From the NCBI GenBank assembly GCA_003116995.1, contig BDSL01000001.1:1550001-1614000 (forward strand): a DNA stretch of 64,000 bases. Direction: 5' to 3'. Both the position numbers and the translations under genes were made by a program. Below are positions 37,204-47,900 of the stretch, piece by piece. Position 1 is the first letter of the stretch; each line of letters starts with the position of its first letter. This stretch comes from Yamagishiella unicocca. Taxonomy: Eukaryota; Chlorophyta; Chlorophyceae; Chlamydomonadales; Volvocaceae. Below the pieces are notes generated by a model. That model searched no databases. It was not told where the DNA came from and worked only from the letters and a program-made list of their open reading frames with translations.

Positions 37204-37507
37204 ATGAGCAGAGCCCTGCGGGCTGCTTACGATGGATCTATTTAATTCGCAGGAACGTGAGGGTAGACCCTTAGCCTCTGAACAAAGAATTCAAACGAAA
37301 CATTAATTTGCCTTGCAGAAAGTTAATACTGGTCAATTGCTCTCATCATCTCATCATCTCAAATACTGGAAAAGTTGACGCTCAAGCGGCCTCGCACGCG
37401 CAGCATGGTGAAATCGTACGGTTACACGCATCAGTCGATCAGCGGCGATCGGTGGCCCTGGAAACTGCTAGACCTTTTAATGCATAAGATTGGGGATTCG
37501 CCCGCCA
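37204..37507. other. UBC9 upstream / intergenic region
   Basis: AT-richer spacer upstream of the divergent UBC9 gene (-) and the small ORF (+), with a tctcatcatctcatcatct repeat near 37339-37360. A cluster of codons around 37375-37410 could be a leader exon of the ORF (an ATG|GTGAAA donor at 37405), but I could not confirm it. Confidence 0.4.
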
Positions 37508-37973
37508 ATGCACCACGATCAGCCAGGCGACCAGATTTTAACGCAGCGGGAGCTGGTGGGCATCATCTACAGGCAATTCGACGGCTACCCAGAAGGTGTG
37601 GGCAAGGACGTTATCGTCTTCCTTGAAAACGCGGAAAGCATATCCAATGCGGTCGATCTAATGGATGAGTACACGAAGCACCTAACTAATTTAGACAAGG
37701 CGCAAGCCGACGAGTTTAAGCGGAGGTTTCCTGACGTCGACTTTGTTGGCAACGTTGGACACGCTAAGCATTATGATAGAGTGGGTATACGACGTGGAGG
37801 TGGTGGAGGACTGGAGGTCGAGGGCGGCACCAGCAGCATCACGCCAGATCACGCTCAGCGTGCTCCCGGGAGCCGGTGGTTGCGACCTGGTGAACGACGG
37901 CAAGAATGAGGAGGTGCTAGTAAGGGGATCGCCCGAGGAGGTTGCGGCCTGGATTGAAGCTGGAAGGAGGTAG
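37508..37973 (+). pseudogene. Small hypothetical protein, reading frame disrupted
   Basis: Frame A runs from ATG 37508 to a stop at 37909. It encodes the protein-like part LVGIIYRQFDGYPEGVGKDV and about 60 further residues (FLENAESISNAVDLMDEY and beyond). Around 37750-37780 the protein-like signal moves to another frame (EWVYDVEVVEDW, then VRGSPEEVAAWIEAGRR), which ends at 37973, while frame A becomes Gly/Arg-rich. No intron of normal size can join them: every phase-correct splice pair would leave 31-43 bases. The simplest reading is a one-base shift, either a pseudogene or a sequence error. The FDGYPEGVGK core resembles a family of small proteins seen in phages, giant viruses and algae that share a Y-N/D-SYP-GLG motif. 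This is a by-eye resemblance only. Confidence 0.5.
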
Positions 37974-39181
37974 GTATCCGTTGTCTGCCCTTGGCGATCT
38001 GCAACCTGCGTCACAAAGGGCTACAAGCTCCGCCAGCCATCGAGGTTTAACGCGGCGCAGTCATCCAGACCAGCGCGGCCTGATGGTGCGTTAGCATGGC
38101 CCTGTCGCGCGGTGTATTGATTATTGGTACGGAGCACGGCGTAGACTGACATGTTTGCGGGCCTAGGTTGGCAGCTTGCAGAACAGTTGAGTATACAAAC
38201 AGATGCAAGCGCGTGGAGACGGAACATTGGTTTTCAATGGCGTAGGTGGCGATTGTTTAGCTGGTTGACGCCTTGTTCCTGCGTGAAATGCATGGAACCG
38301 CACCCTCACCGGCCGCGTAGGTAGACAGGCCTCCATGCCCAATGTTTGCAGGATAAACCACCACTTCCCTTTTTAAACAAACAAACCACCAATGGGCATT
38401 GACATTGGGTTGTTGGCTGTTTGTCTAGCAAGGTGGAAGTGGTGGTTTGTATGCTTACCAAGTGCAGTGTCTGTCCTACGCGCGGGGACTGGCGGTGTGT
38501 TACCAGTAGTTTGCAGCTGGCGGCCAGGGTGTTTTCGCTGACGTAGGTAGTAGCACGTGAAGGAAGGGGATTATCTCAACAACACTGTCGGTTCAGAGAG
38601 TTGCTCGAAGGCCACCAGTTTGGGTCTCCGCAATTGTTCTTATAGCAACAGCTGTAATTGGTTGTGTGGAAATGGGTTATGTCTCCGGGGGCGTATCATT
38701 GGGGTTGCTGTGCCAAAAGCATAATCGGTTTGAAAGTCTGGTCCTGAAAGGCCAGCAGGCGGATCATCACCTGCCCTCAATGCCCAGGACCGCCTCGCTC
38801 GGCCGCCTGGGCTGGCGTTTGTCCCCGACCTCAGGAACCATATTGTCATGCTGGCAACGCTGCTGCAACTTGGCCCTGTATTCGCAACATCCGATGCAGG
38901 AGACCATGCGGCCGTTATCCAGGAGGCGTGGGAGGTGTCTCGTTCGTCGCCTTTTCAAGGCATTAAGACGGTATCCTCAGACAACGATGAACAAAAACAA
39001 ACATCGCGTTTCGCTCCAAACTTGCATTTATGTCCGTTGATGGTCCTTTCGTCGTAAAGACGTAAACCCTTGCATTGAGTTGCCACGTACCCAAACGCAA
39101 CAATATCAATGGACAGCCCGCCATCACTACACAAAATCAACACCCCACAACAACTCACGCCGTACCTGCCCATCAAGATCC
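37974..39181. other. Intergenic region with an inverted repeat
   Basis: About 1.2 kb without a recognisable coding exon, lying upstream of or beyond the small ORF and downstream of the phosphoglycerate mutase stop. The main structure is the inverted repeat at 38338-38448, listed separately. Confidence 0.5.
38338..38448. repeat. Nested inverted repeat
   Basis: Perfect 14-bp arms aaaccaccacttcc (38355-38368) and its complement (38435-38448) enclose a ~66-base loop. A further pair, cccaatgt and acattggg, lies at 38338-38345 and 38402-38409. It could fold as a hairpin RNA or be a decayed MITE. I saw no target-site duplication. Confidence 0.7.
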
Positions 39182-42100
39182 TCAGATCTGCGCCTCTTGC
39201 GCCTCCCACACACTGCCGGTTGCGCAGGTCAGCGCCTCCGCGACCACCTCTACTTCAGCCGCAACCGCCGCTCCTGCGCCCCACACCCAACCACCGCGGC
39301 GCCACGCTGCTGGCAGGTGCGCCGCCTCAGCGCTACCCGCGTCGGGCGGGGAAGCCCAGGTGCCGCTGTCGCCGCCACTCCCGGCACCGCTGCCGCTACC
39401 GTGCGCCATTGCCAGCACCAACTGCTTGTCGACACCGAGCACCGCCAGAAGCTGCGCCGCCAGGCTGGTTGCCACCTGTGGCGCCGAAACCACCCCCGCT
39501 GGTGGACCGGCGGCCATCACAACCACGACGTGCCGCTCGACGTCGAGCAGCCGCACAGCGCGCTTGAACGCGCCCATGCTGCGCTCAACAACGCCCGAGC
39601 CTCGTTGCATTTCGGTGGTACGAATGTCGTACCCCACCTCGTCGCCGCGTGGGGCTTCGCCTAGGAGCTCCTCGGCCACCGGACCCGCTGGCGCCAACAC
39701 CACTCGCGCTTCCGCCGCTGCTGCCGCGACGGCGGCGGCGGGTACGTGGCCGAAGACGTACCTGGCCGCCGCCAGCGACCCGCGCAGCATCAGCTCCTCC
39801 GCCTCCGCCAGGTCGCCCGCCAGCGCGGCTGCGGTGGCTGCGGTGTGCACGTGGTCGGCTGTCGTGGCGCCACTGGCCACCAGAGCCTTTGCGCCGCCGA
39901 AGGGTGAGGGGTAAGGCCGGGCCAGGTCAGGTTGGTTTTAAGACTGGCAGATGGGAGGACGAGTGGGGTGGTAAAATGTATTGGGCGGGGCCGAGAGAAA
40001 AGCGGTGGGTTTCGAGGAAGACCCGTGGATGCGGTGGGGGGGCAAGGTGGGCTACGGTGGGTGGGTGAGGCCGTGTGTCGCGCATCAGGATGCGAGGCAA
40101 CACGCTGGCCGGGCCACGTTGGATCCTGCAGGTACCAGGATTCAAGCGTCTAGAGGGAGGAGGGGAGAAGGATTGGGAGAGATCCCAGGGTCGACTGTTG
40201 GGCATTTGCGGGCCTCACTATCCCTTAGAAGCCTAACAACTATGAAGCCCTTGCAAGTTGTGGTGCTCCTGACAACTACGCTTAGTCCGCGCGGGCCCCC
40301 AGCCCCGCGCCGCCCCGCACTACACCTGCACCTGCCCCGCACCGCACCTGCATCAGCGCCTGCAGCACCGCCTGCCCATCCTCAACCGCCGTCTCAGCAC
40401 CTGCGTCGGCTGGTGTCGCTGGCGCCGCTGCAGCCGCGACTTCCACCAGCAGGGCCGGCGGAGGCAGCACGGTCACGTCCAGCGCCGGCGCCTCCACCAG
40501 GTGCCGCCCTAGGTAATAGTGTCGTACAGGCACCAGGTGCTCGTCCAGCTCGTACACCAGGGGGGTGCCCACAGGGACCTCCAGGAGCATGATGTCCTGA
40601 GAAGCACCAACCCGCCACCCGGGCGCAGTGACAGTGAGCTCTGAAGGCCTCTGCCGGCCTGACCCACCAAGGCGGCAGTGCACCCGCCAACCCCGCGCCC
40701 ATTGCCCTTCATCAGCGCCCCTCCCTTGGATAGCCCTTCACTTCATATCCGCAGTGCTGAATGCTCCCCTGGGCGCCTCTGCCCGCACCAATCCGTGTAC
40801 CTCAAGCCCTACCTATCGCTGCACTTGCCCCTGGCTGGATCTTTGCCAGTTAGTAGGTGGATTTTCTCCGGGCGGGTGGTGGTTCACTTGTGGATTCCTC
40901 CCCGCGGGTCCCCTCCCTAGCTACCCCCACCAGACGGACCTGGTCGCTGATGGCGTCCAGGTGCTTGACGATGCCCCGCAGGCTGTTGCCGTGGGCCGCC
41001 ACCAGGACGCGGCGGCCGCGACCGACAGCGGGGGCGATGTCGCTGTGCCAGAACGGCAGGGCGCGTGTTACGCAGTCCTGGTGACGGGGTGGAGAGGCGT
41101 GGGCAGCGGGACCGGAGGTGGGCGCAGCAGGGCGCAGTGACCCCACCAGGTGAGGCGGTGGTCGGTCGGTGTGGTGACGGGTGGGTGTGACTGGCACCGC
41201 CGAGGGAAGAAGCTGGGTGCGGCTAGCGAGGCAGCTACAGGGTGGGTAGGCAGCTCGCTGGCTTCAAGGGGGGTTGGCAAGAAGAGCCGTTTACACGACG
41301 TAGGAAACGGAGGCAGAAACTAGCTGGCGAATAGTTTTCGAACACACAGTTGAATCAAAGGAGTTTGGGTAGCAGAAGGTTATCCCAGTCGCACAGCGGG
41401 CAGCCCCGCCGTTGCCTCCGGGGACGCGAGGGGGCGCCTGCGGCCGCACTGCTCCACACCCGCTACGGCACAGGGTGGCGCCCGAGGATGACGAGCACCT
41501 GCACACGCTGCTCCAGATGCAATGCGAACACGCCGGAGCTGCCCCGTGGCTGCTGGTCCTAGCGCACCTGGAGGCTCTCCGTTGCCGGCAGGTCCTGATC
41601 GTCCAGCTCGCCGTACCTACTGTCGTACTGGGGGTGCCGGGGGTCGGTCAGCTCCAGCGCTGGGGGTCTTGTGGCGTAGCTGCGTCGCCAGATGTGGACC
41701 TTGGGGGCGGGGCGGCACGGGGGGTTTGTGATGGAGAGCCCGTGTATTAGGAAGCCCATAAGGGCGGCATAGGGGGGCAGCGGGCGAGAAGGACCGGCGA
41801 TGGAAGAGGGGGCAGCGAGAACCGAGTTAAGGTTTGGGGGCAGGGTCGCGGGGCAGTGGCCCTCCGGTTCACCCTCCTGGGGGCCATGCGGGTCCCCCTC
41901 TTCTCGGTTCTCACACTTCTCACACCTGCTCTTCCCCGTGTTTTGCAGCCGTCTCCGCCTTGTTCAGGCCCTGCAGCGCCCCGTAGTGCCGCTCGTTCAG
42001 CCGCCAACTCTTCACCTGGCGACGGCGACGGGGCGGGGCACAGGTGTGGCGAGCCCCGCGCATGAGGTGGCGGCGACAGGGCAGAGCCAACCAGCGGCCA

Positions 42101-42610
42101 GAGTTGCAGTACGACACCTGACCCCTTTCTGACCTCCACGACGCCCTCTCCACGTGACAAAGCTGCATCCCTTCCGAATCCGGCGCCGAAAGGTAGCGCA
42201 GTCCCCCTTGTGCGCGCCCCGCCAAGGCCCCTCATTGCGTTTGCGGTGCCACCCCCCTCCCCGCCGCAACCTCGGCTTCCTCTCAACCCCACCTCGGGCG
42301 TGTGGAGTGCGTCCATGGCGTCCTCCATGATGTGCAGGGTGCGGATCGCCCGCTTGAGCACCGACGTGAATGCCAGGTTAACATGGAAGCCGTGCGCACG
42401 GAGCAGCGAGCCTGCGATGGCAGCCTGCCGGCGGCCCTGGGCGGTCAGGTCCACATCCGTCCAGCCGGTGAAGCGGTTGGCAAGGTTCCAGGTGGATTCG
42501 CCGTGACGGACCAGGAGCAAGGTGTGGGCCGGGTGTCGGGGGTTGTTGGTAGCGCCGGCGACCCCGGCGGCGCCTGGGGCGGCGGGGGCGCTGGTGGGAG
42601 AGGGCTGCAT
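39182..42610 (-). CDS. Cofactor-dependent phosphoglycerate mutase with long C-terminal extension
   Basis: Six exons, in coding order: 42293-42610, 41926-42015, 41568-41699, 40940-41077, 40348-40596 and 39182-39886. They total 1632 nt, 543 aa, in phase. Residues ~30-255 are a full dPGM that interconverts 3- and 2-phosphoglycerate. It has the phospho-acceptor His36 in [36 protein letters not shown] and the second His209 in AAHGNSLRG, and ends PLVYELDE then VRHYYLG. The first ~28 residues are Ala/Pro-rich and not a clear transit peptide. After the catalytic domain, exon 5 runs straight into an Ala/Val-rich linker. Exon 6 adds ~234 residues ([46 protein letters not shown]) that I cannot assign. 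Ordinary dPGMs end near 250 residues. The exon 6 acceptor (GCAAAG|GCT) is weak, so it should be confirmed that exon 6 belongs here. Confidence 0.88.
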
Positions 42611-44961
42611 TGGCTGGCGCGCTTGCTATGGGCCGGAGGCGTAAGCGGTGCTATGGGCCGGAGGACATATGATGGAGTATGGCGGGCAGCGAGCGAGCAA
42701 AAGAGCGCTTCACAGAAAGGTGGGTCGGTGGCTGCGCGTTCGAGGTTATTACGTTAAGCGGCTTTGTACACGACTGGAACGTTTCGTCATTCGGGCGCTC
42801 GTCGAAAGCTGCCACGACTCCTTTGTCTCTTAGCCACGTCTGGTTGTAAATTGCTCTAAGTCACTCGTGCAGATATACAAGGAGAAGCGCCTTTTGCAGT
42901 TGTTGTTAAACGAGCGTTTTCGCGAGTCCGCGGCGGCCCAGGGGTCAGTCCCGCCCGCGCCATGGCAGTCCACAAGGCAGCATCCTTCGCTGACATGTGG
43001 ACTGCCAACACTGTTTTTTGAAGCGAGGGCTTTCCGGCCTCAAGGCACCCTATGCGCTAAGGACTGTCGATCTGGCACAAGCGCAAGCCGGTTTGGCGAA
43101 GACTGCGAAGACCCGGTTGGCCGTAAAAGCAAAAGTAGGGCACATGCTTCGCGTCACCGTCAAAGATTTATTGAGGCTCCCGAATTTTGACATAGGTTCC
43201 CAAGCTCCCAGCCGCTGGTAAATGGTAACAGCCGCTCCGTCACAATGGTGCACACAAGGACCTTGCATTACTTGGTCGCGGTCGTTCCATACCACCGCTT
43301 CAGTGTCAGGCGATGTGCTCGATGGTTCTGCCTTTTGGTCTGGAACCCACTGTCACGTGTACTACCAGTACTACCTCCGCGTGTGCTTGGGTAGGCAATC
43401 CGCGTGCCGTTGCGGAGGATGCGGTGGTCGTGGATGCGGTGGTCTTGGGCGCGGTGGTCGTGGGTCGTTGTCCGACAATGGGAGTGGGAGATTGGGTGCC
43501 GTCCTAGATGTCAAGGTTTATGTCAACGTTGGTCGCTGTTGGCCGCCCGCTTCCAGCGCGGATGCGGCCCACAACAAAAACCTCTAGGGCGTCAGACACC
43601 GGCGTGTGACGCCATAACTTCAGGCATATTCTGCATGCAAGCGTTGCAGCTTGCAGGATTGCAATATAAAGATGCGTGAATCGCCGCACGCTAGTCGGCG
43701 GTCTCAACACATATTACTAGTACAGCTTGCAATCGCACGTAAAGTCTACGTAGACGACGGGGAACAGCAGTCGCTCCGTTTGCGTTCCTTCCGGACCAGC
43801 AGTCCAGCGACAGGTCGCGACAGGAAGCCCACAGCTGCGGCTTGTCGCAGCGCTGCCGTGATGGCGCCAGCGTCCAGCCCTGACAGCTGTTGCGGGCAGC
43901 AAGGGCTGCAGCGGGGCACGTAACGCCACCCTTGAGCGTCTGCTTCAAGTCGCCCGTTGGCGCTTGCCCTCCCGCCCTTCTCGCGCTGCATCGTGCTTCG
44001 CTCACAAGCCGCGCAGTCGATCACCTTCCCCATCCAGTCAGCTACCCTCACCCAGCATCGCCGCTCACAAACACCGCCCACTAGTACCGACGCCACTCCC
44101 TCCCCTGGGTCGTGGTCCCGGGACCCTAACTGCGGCCATTCCGGCGCCGTCCCGCTAACAATCACCTCGACGGACGTTAATTAGGCGTTTGCATTCGGCC
44201 GTATTGCTGGCACGTAACGCCGAGGCAAGTGATCTTTGGACGCACTTCGGCCTATTTACAAGCCCTGTGAGAGTTTACGTACGCGGCTTGGAAGTGCCGG
44301 GACGCATTGAAACGGGACAATCCATAGTGCGGCGACGGGGGCCAGGCTAGCGGGCGGCGCTCTCGGCAGGTTGTTTGCAGTACAATGAAAGGCCGTCGAA
44401 AGCTACGCGAAGCCTGCTTGCGTATCCGGGCAGCTCCGAGGTACTGCCTACGAGGTACCAGATACTAGGCAGGCAATTCCGAGGTAATACGAGGGACGTT
44501 CGTTTGTTCCGGTAATATCCAGAATCCTCGGGTTGTGACTGTGTAATTATCCTTTTGGAGGCGCTGTCTCCATGTGCAGGGATATACGTACCCTAACGCA
44601 TATGGGGATTGAAAAGGCAAAGCTGCATGGGCAGGAGCGTGGCCGGCTGGCATTTATGCATCGCGATGTGAGAGCAGCGCATGCAGCGACCCGCCGGTTC
44701 GCAGGATTCGATCCCGGTTAATTGGCAACATATTTAATTTTAAGACGCGGGAATGTTTAAAAGCCTACTTAGCAGACGCCTTGGAACAATTTGGCCGCGC
44801 TGAGAGGTGCTTTGGTTGTCCGGAGCTGAAACGTGGGACGGCTGGTTTACGACACGTTGACGAACGCCGCCGTTCGATACAATTATCCATCTTTCACCAA
44901 TGCTTAATATCCTCCCTTAGAGCCCCGCCGCATCAACCGATGAACAAAGCCCAGTCACCGT
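42611..44961. other. Gene-poor intergenic region
   Basis: About 2.35 kb between the divergent phosphoglycerate mutase and P450 starts. An open frame near 42997-43221 (plus) and Thr- or Gly-rich frames over the 43418 repeat were considered, but none shows family signatures or a convincing splice structure. Part must be promoter and 5' UTR for both genes. Confidence 0.45.
43418..43462 (+). repeat. 15-bp tandem repeat, 3 copies
   Basis: Three near-identical units of gatgcggtggtcgtg (43418, 43433, 43448). The period is a multiple of three, so it stays open in several frames, but I see no gene around it. Confidence 0.9.
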
Positions 44962-47900
44962 ATGGCGCACCTCTCAGCTGTCCCCGCCCTGCTCCTGCTC
45001 CAGCTGTTGCTGGCAGCAGCGACCCAGTTGTCCCCCGCACCCGCACGCAACTCGTGCGACATCGCCAGCAACGCCTTTGCAGCCCCGGATGAGGGCGCTG
45101 CGGGCCCTTTGTCCGTCCTGGGCGGCTGCGCTAGCGGCGCCAGCTGCGCAGGGCCGCTGATGACTGTTCCCAAGACTGACGATGACGCACCGCCCCCGCC
45201 GTCCGTCGCCGTCGCCGACCCCGACCGCGTCGTCGGCCGCTTGCCCTACGAGGCCCACCAGACAGATCAGTTTTGGCTAGATGGCCAGCCGAACTTCTAC
45301 GACGCCGGCGCGAGCCGTCCTTCCACGGATCGACCACTGGCGCCCGCCTGGGCCCCGCCGCCTGCAGTTGCCCCTCCTCGCCGCGCCCCCGCAGCGAACC
45401 CGGACCCAAGCCCCAGCATTGAAGACGACGATGGCAGGCAAGCCGGTGCGGACACTGGTGTACCTCGGTCGCTGCACACCCAGTGCGTGTACCAGTGCCG
45501 TCCGGCCATCGCGCAGTCCGGCCATCTGATGCCGCCGGACTCCGCCAACAGACCCACGGACCCGCAGACGCTGCAGCCCTGCTCCGTCGCCGCCAAGCCC
45601 GGCAACAGCTCCCGGTCGCCGACTTGGGTCCGAGCGCGAGTGGAGCTCGCAGCCCTGGGCGTCCGCGGCCGGCAGGTGGCGGCGCGCGCGACGGCGCTGG
45701 CTGCCGCACATCAGGCGCTGACGCTGGTGCTGTTCGCCGCCTCGTTTTGCTCGCTGGTGCTGGTGGTGCAGCACATGCGGTGGGTGGGACCAGGGCGCGA
45801 ATTGTGTCTGTCCGTCCATTTCGGTTGGTGAGGGGTTGTCAGCAGTCCACTGGACAGGCCAAACGCACCCCGCCTTCGCGCCGGCTTCCCCCCTCCGTCT
45901 GCGCTATTGGATACGTTCACATTGTTGCCATACACCAACTGTTGCAAAGCCGAACGTATCCCAGCTACCGAGCACTTCACTTCATCACTTGCTCGCCTAT
46001 CTAGTAATGCTTCCACACATCCCTCTTGCCCATCCCAGAAACGTCATTGCGCACCACACTGCAGGTCGCCCTCAGCCCCCCCTCTTCTCCCGCTCATCCT
46101 TACCGGATGGAACCCGTTCGCTCCTCGCCCCCGTCGTTGCCCCCTGACCGGCCCCCGCAGCCACTCCAAGTACGACCTGGATCAAGTCCCCGGACCCTGG
46201 ACACACGCCCTGCCCCTGCTGGGCAACCTGCTGCAGCTGCTGCGCCCAGACTTCCACCGGGTGCTGCTGCGCTGGGCGGATAAGTACGGCGGCATCGTAC
46301 GGTGAGCTGGCGCGCGGCGGTACGGCGTCGCTGTGGGCGGTGGCAGAACTTGCTCGCGTGCAACTGTGTCGGTGCTTTTTGGGCCCCTCCGCGGGCGCCT
46401 TGGCCGTTGGGCTGGGCCTTCGGCCCTCGCACCCTCTTTAGCGATCCTCACCCCGCCGCGCCTGATGTACTGCTGCGCCTGCTGCTGCTGCGCCCGCTGC
46501 TGCGCCCGCCCCCACGCCCCCGCGTCCCCCACGTTCCCCACGCCCCCCGCGTCCCCGCGTCCCCGCCCTCAGCGTCAAGTTCCTGTGGCACGACGGCCTC
46601 CTGGTGACGGACCCCGCCGCCCTGGCCGCCATCTGCGGCCGCGGCGAGGGCGCTCTGGACAAGGCCGCCGGGCTGTACTCGCCCATCAACGGCATGTGCG
46701 GCCCGCACGGCCACCCCAACCTGCTCACCAGCGTCGCCGACGAGAGCTGGCGGGCGGTGCGCAAGGCGGTGGCGCTGTCGTTCGCGTTCGGCAACATCCG
46801 CAAGAAGTTCCCGCTCATCCGGTGAGTGTATGATATACACTACGCGTACGGCGCACAGCAGTTGCGTCACGGCGTACAGTGGAACCGTCGCCAAACGAAC
46901 GTGGCCGGAAAATGTGTGACTTCTGGTCAAGTAGAGTGGTTGGCGAGGAGCGGTTGAGGAAAGGTTAGTTAGGAATGCGCCACCCGCGCTACCTACCCAC
47001 TGCCTGTGCTGGTAATGTGCACGTGGTTTCGCAGCAAATCGCTCCTTACGCCGCTTCGCAAGGAACACTATCTAGCAGCCCTATTGTTGAGAAGTTGAGA
47101 TCCGATTTGACCCTCCTCTCACCCCGCCTCGCAATCCGCACCCCGCCAGCGACCGCACTGACGAGCTGGTGGAGTGGCTGCGGCGGCTGGGGCCGCAGCA
47201 GTCCGTGGATGTGGACCAGGCGGCGCTGCGGGTCACCCTGGACGTCATCGGCCTGGTGAGCCTCACTCGGGGCCAGGGCTGGCGGGTCTTTGCGGCGGAT
47301 GTGCAGGAATGAGGGCGGGTACGGGGGGGAGCTAAGGGACGGCGCGAGGCTGCATGGGCCATTGCTCTCAGATCCCAACAGTTGCAACAGTTGCAGCAGT
47401 TCAGCAGTTGCAGAAGCAGCCTCAGCAGCAGCGGCTCCCGAGGGTCCGAATCCCCAATGGTCGATCCCGCCCTGTTGCGTAATGCTAGCTTGGTGCATGT
47501 GCGCCTCGTCAATATTGCGCCTCGTCAGTACCATGGCTCGCACGGCCTGCCGCGAGCATGTGCTCCTAACCCCTACCTTCCCTCAGTGCCGCCCTCTTCT
47601 CCCCCTTCGCACCCCGATCCAGCGCGCCACCACATCGTGCCCTGCCTCCCCCGCCCTCGCAGACTGCCTTCGGCCACGACTACGGCTGCACCCGGCTGCG
47701 CGAGGTGCCCCCCGACCACCTGCTGCGGGTGCTGCCGCGGGCTTTCACGGAGATCATGCGACGCATCGCCAACCCGCTGCGCGTCCTGGTACCGCGGCTG
47801 TTCAAGAACGGCAAGAAGGGTACGTAAAGAGCGCTGGTGGCTGGTGAGGGTGCATGTGCCGGGTGGTGCATGCTTGGCCTGGGTTGCGGCGACCTTTGGG

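Noticed and set aside
39182..39886. Separate minus-strand gene instead of mutase exon 6
   Set aside because: There is no start codon or promoter-like spacing of its own, and the phase joins exon 5 exactly. I kept it as an extension but flagged the weak acceptor.
39075..40068. Plus-strand frames opposite phosphoglycerate mutase exon 6
   Set aside because: Ser/Thr/Pro- and Arg-rich antisense shadows. The minus-strand frame continues the mutase in phase.
42867..43221. Possible gene with frames at 42867-43190 and 42997-43221
   Set aside because: No family signature, no splice structure giving a longer product, and two overlapping frames look equally likely.
44690..44725. tRNA-like T-arm (ggttcgcaggattcgatcccgg)
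   Set aside because: There is no A box, anticodon arm or acceptor pairing upstream. It is an isolated B-box-like match.
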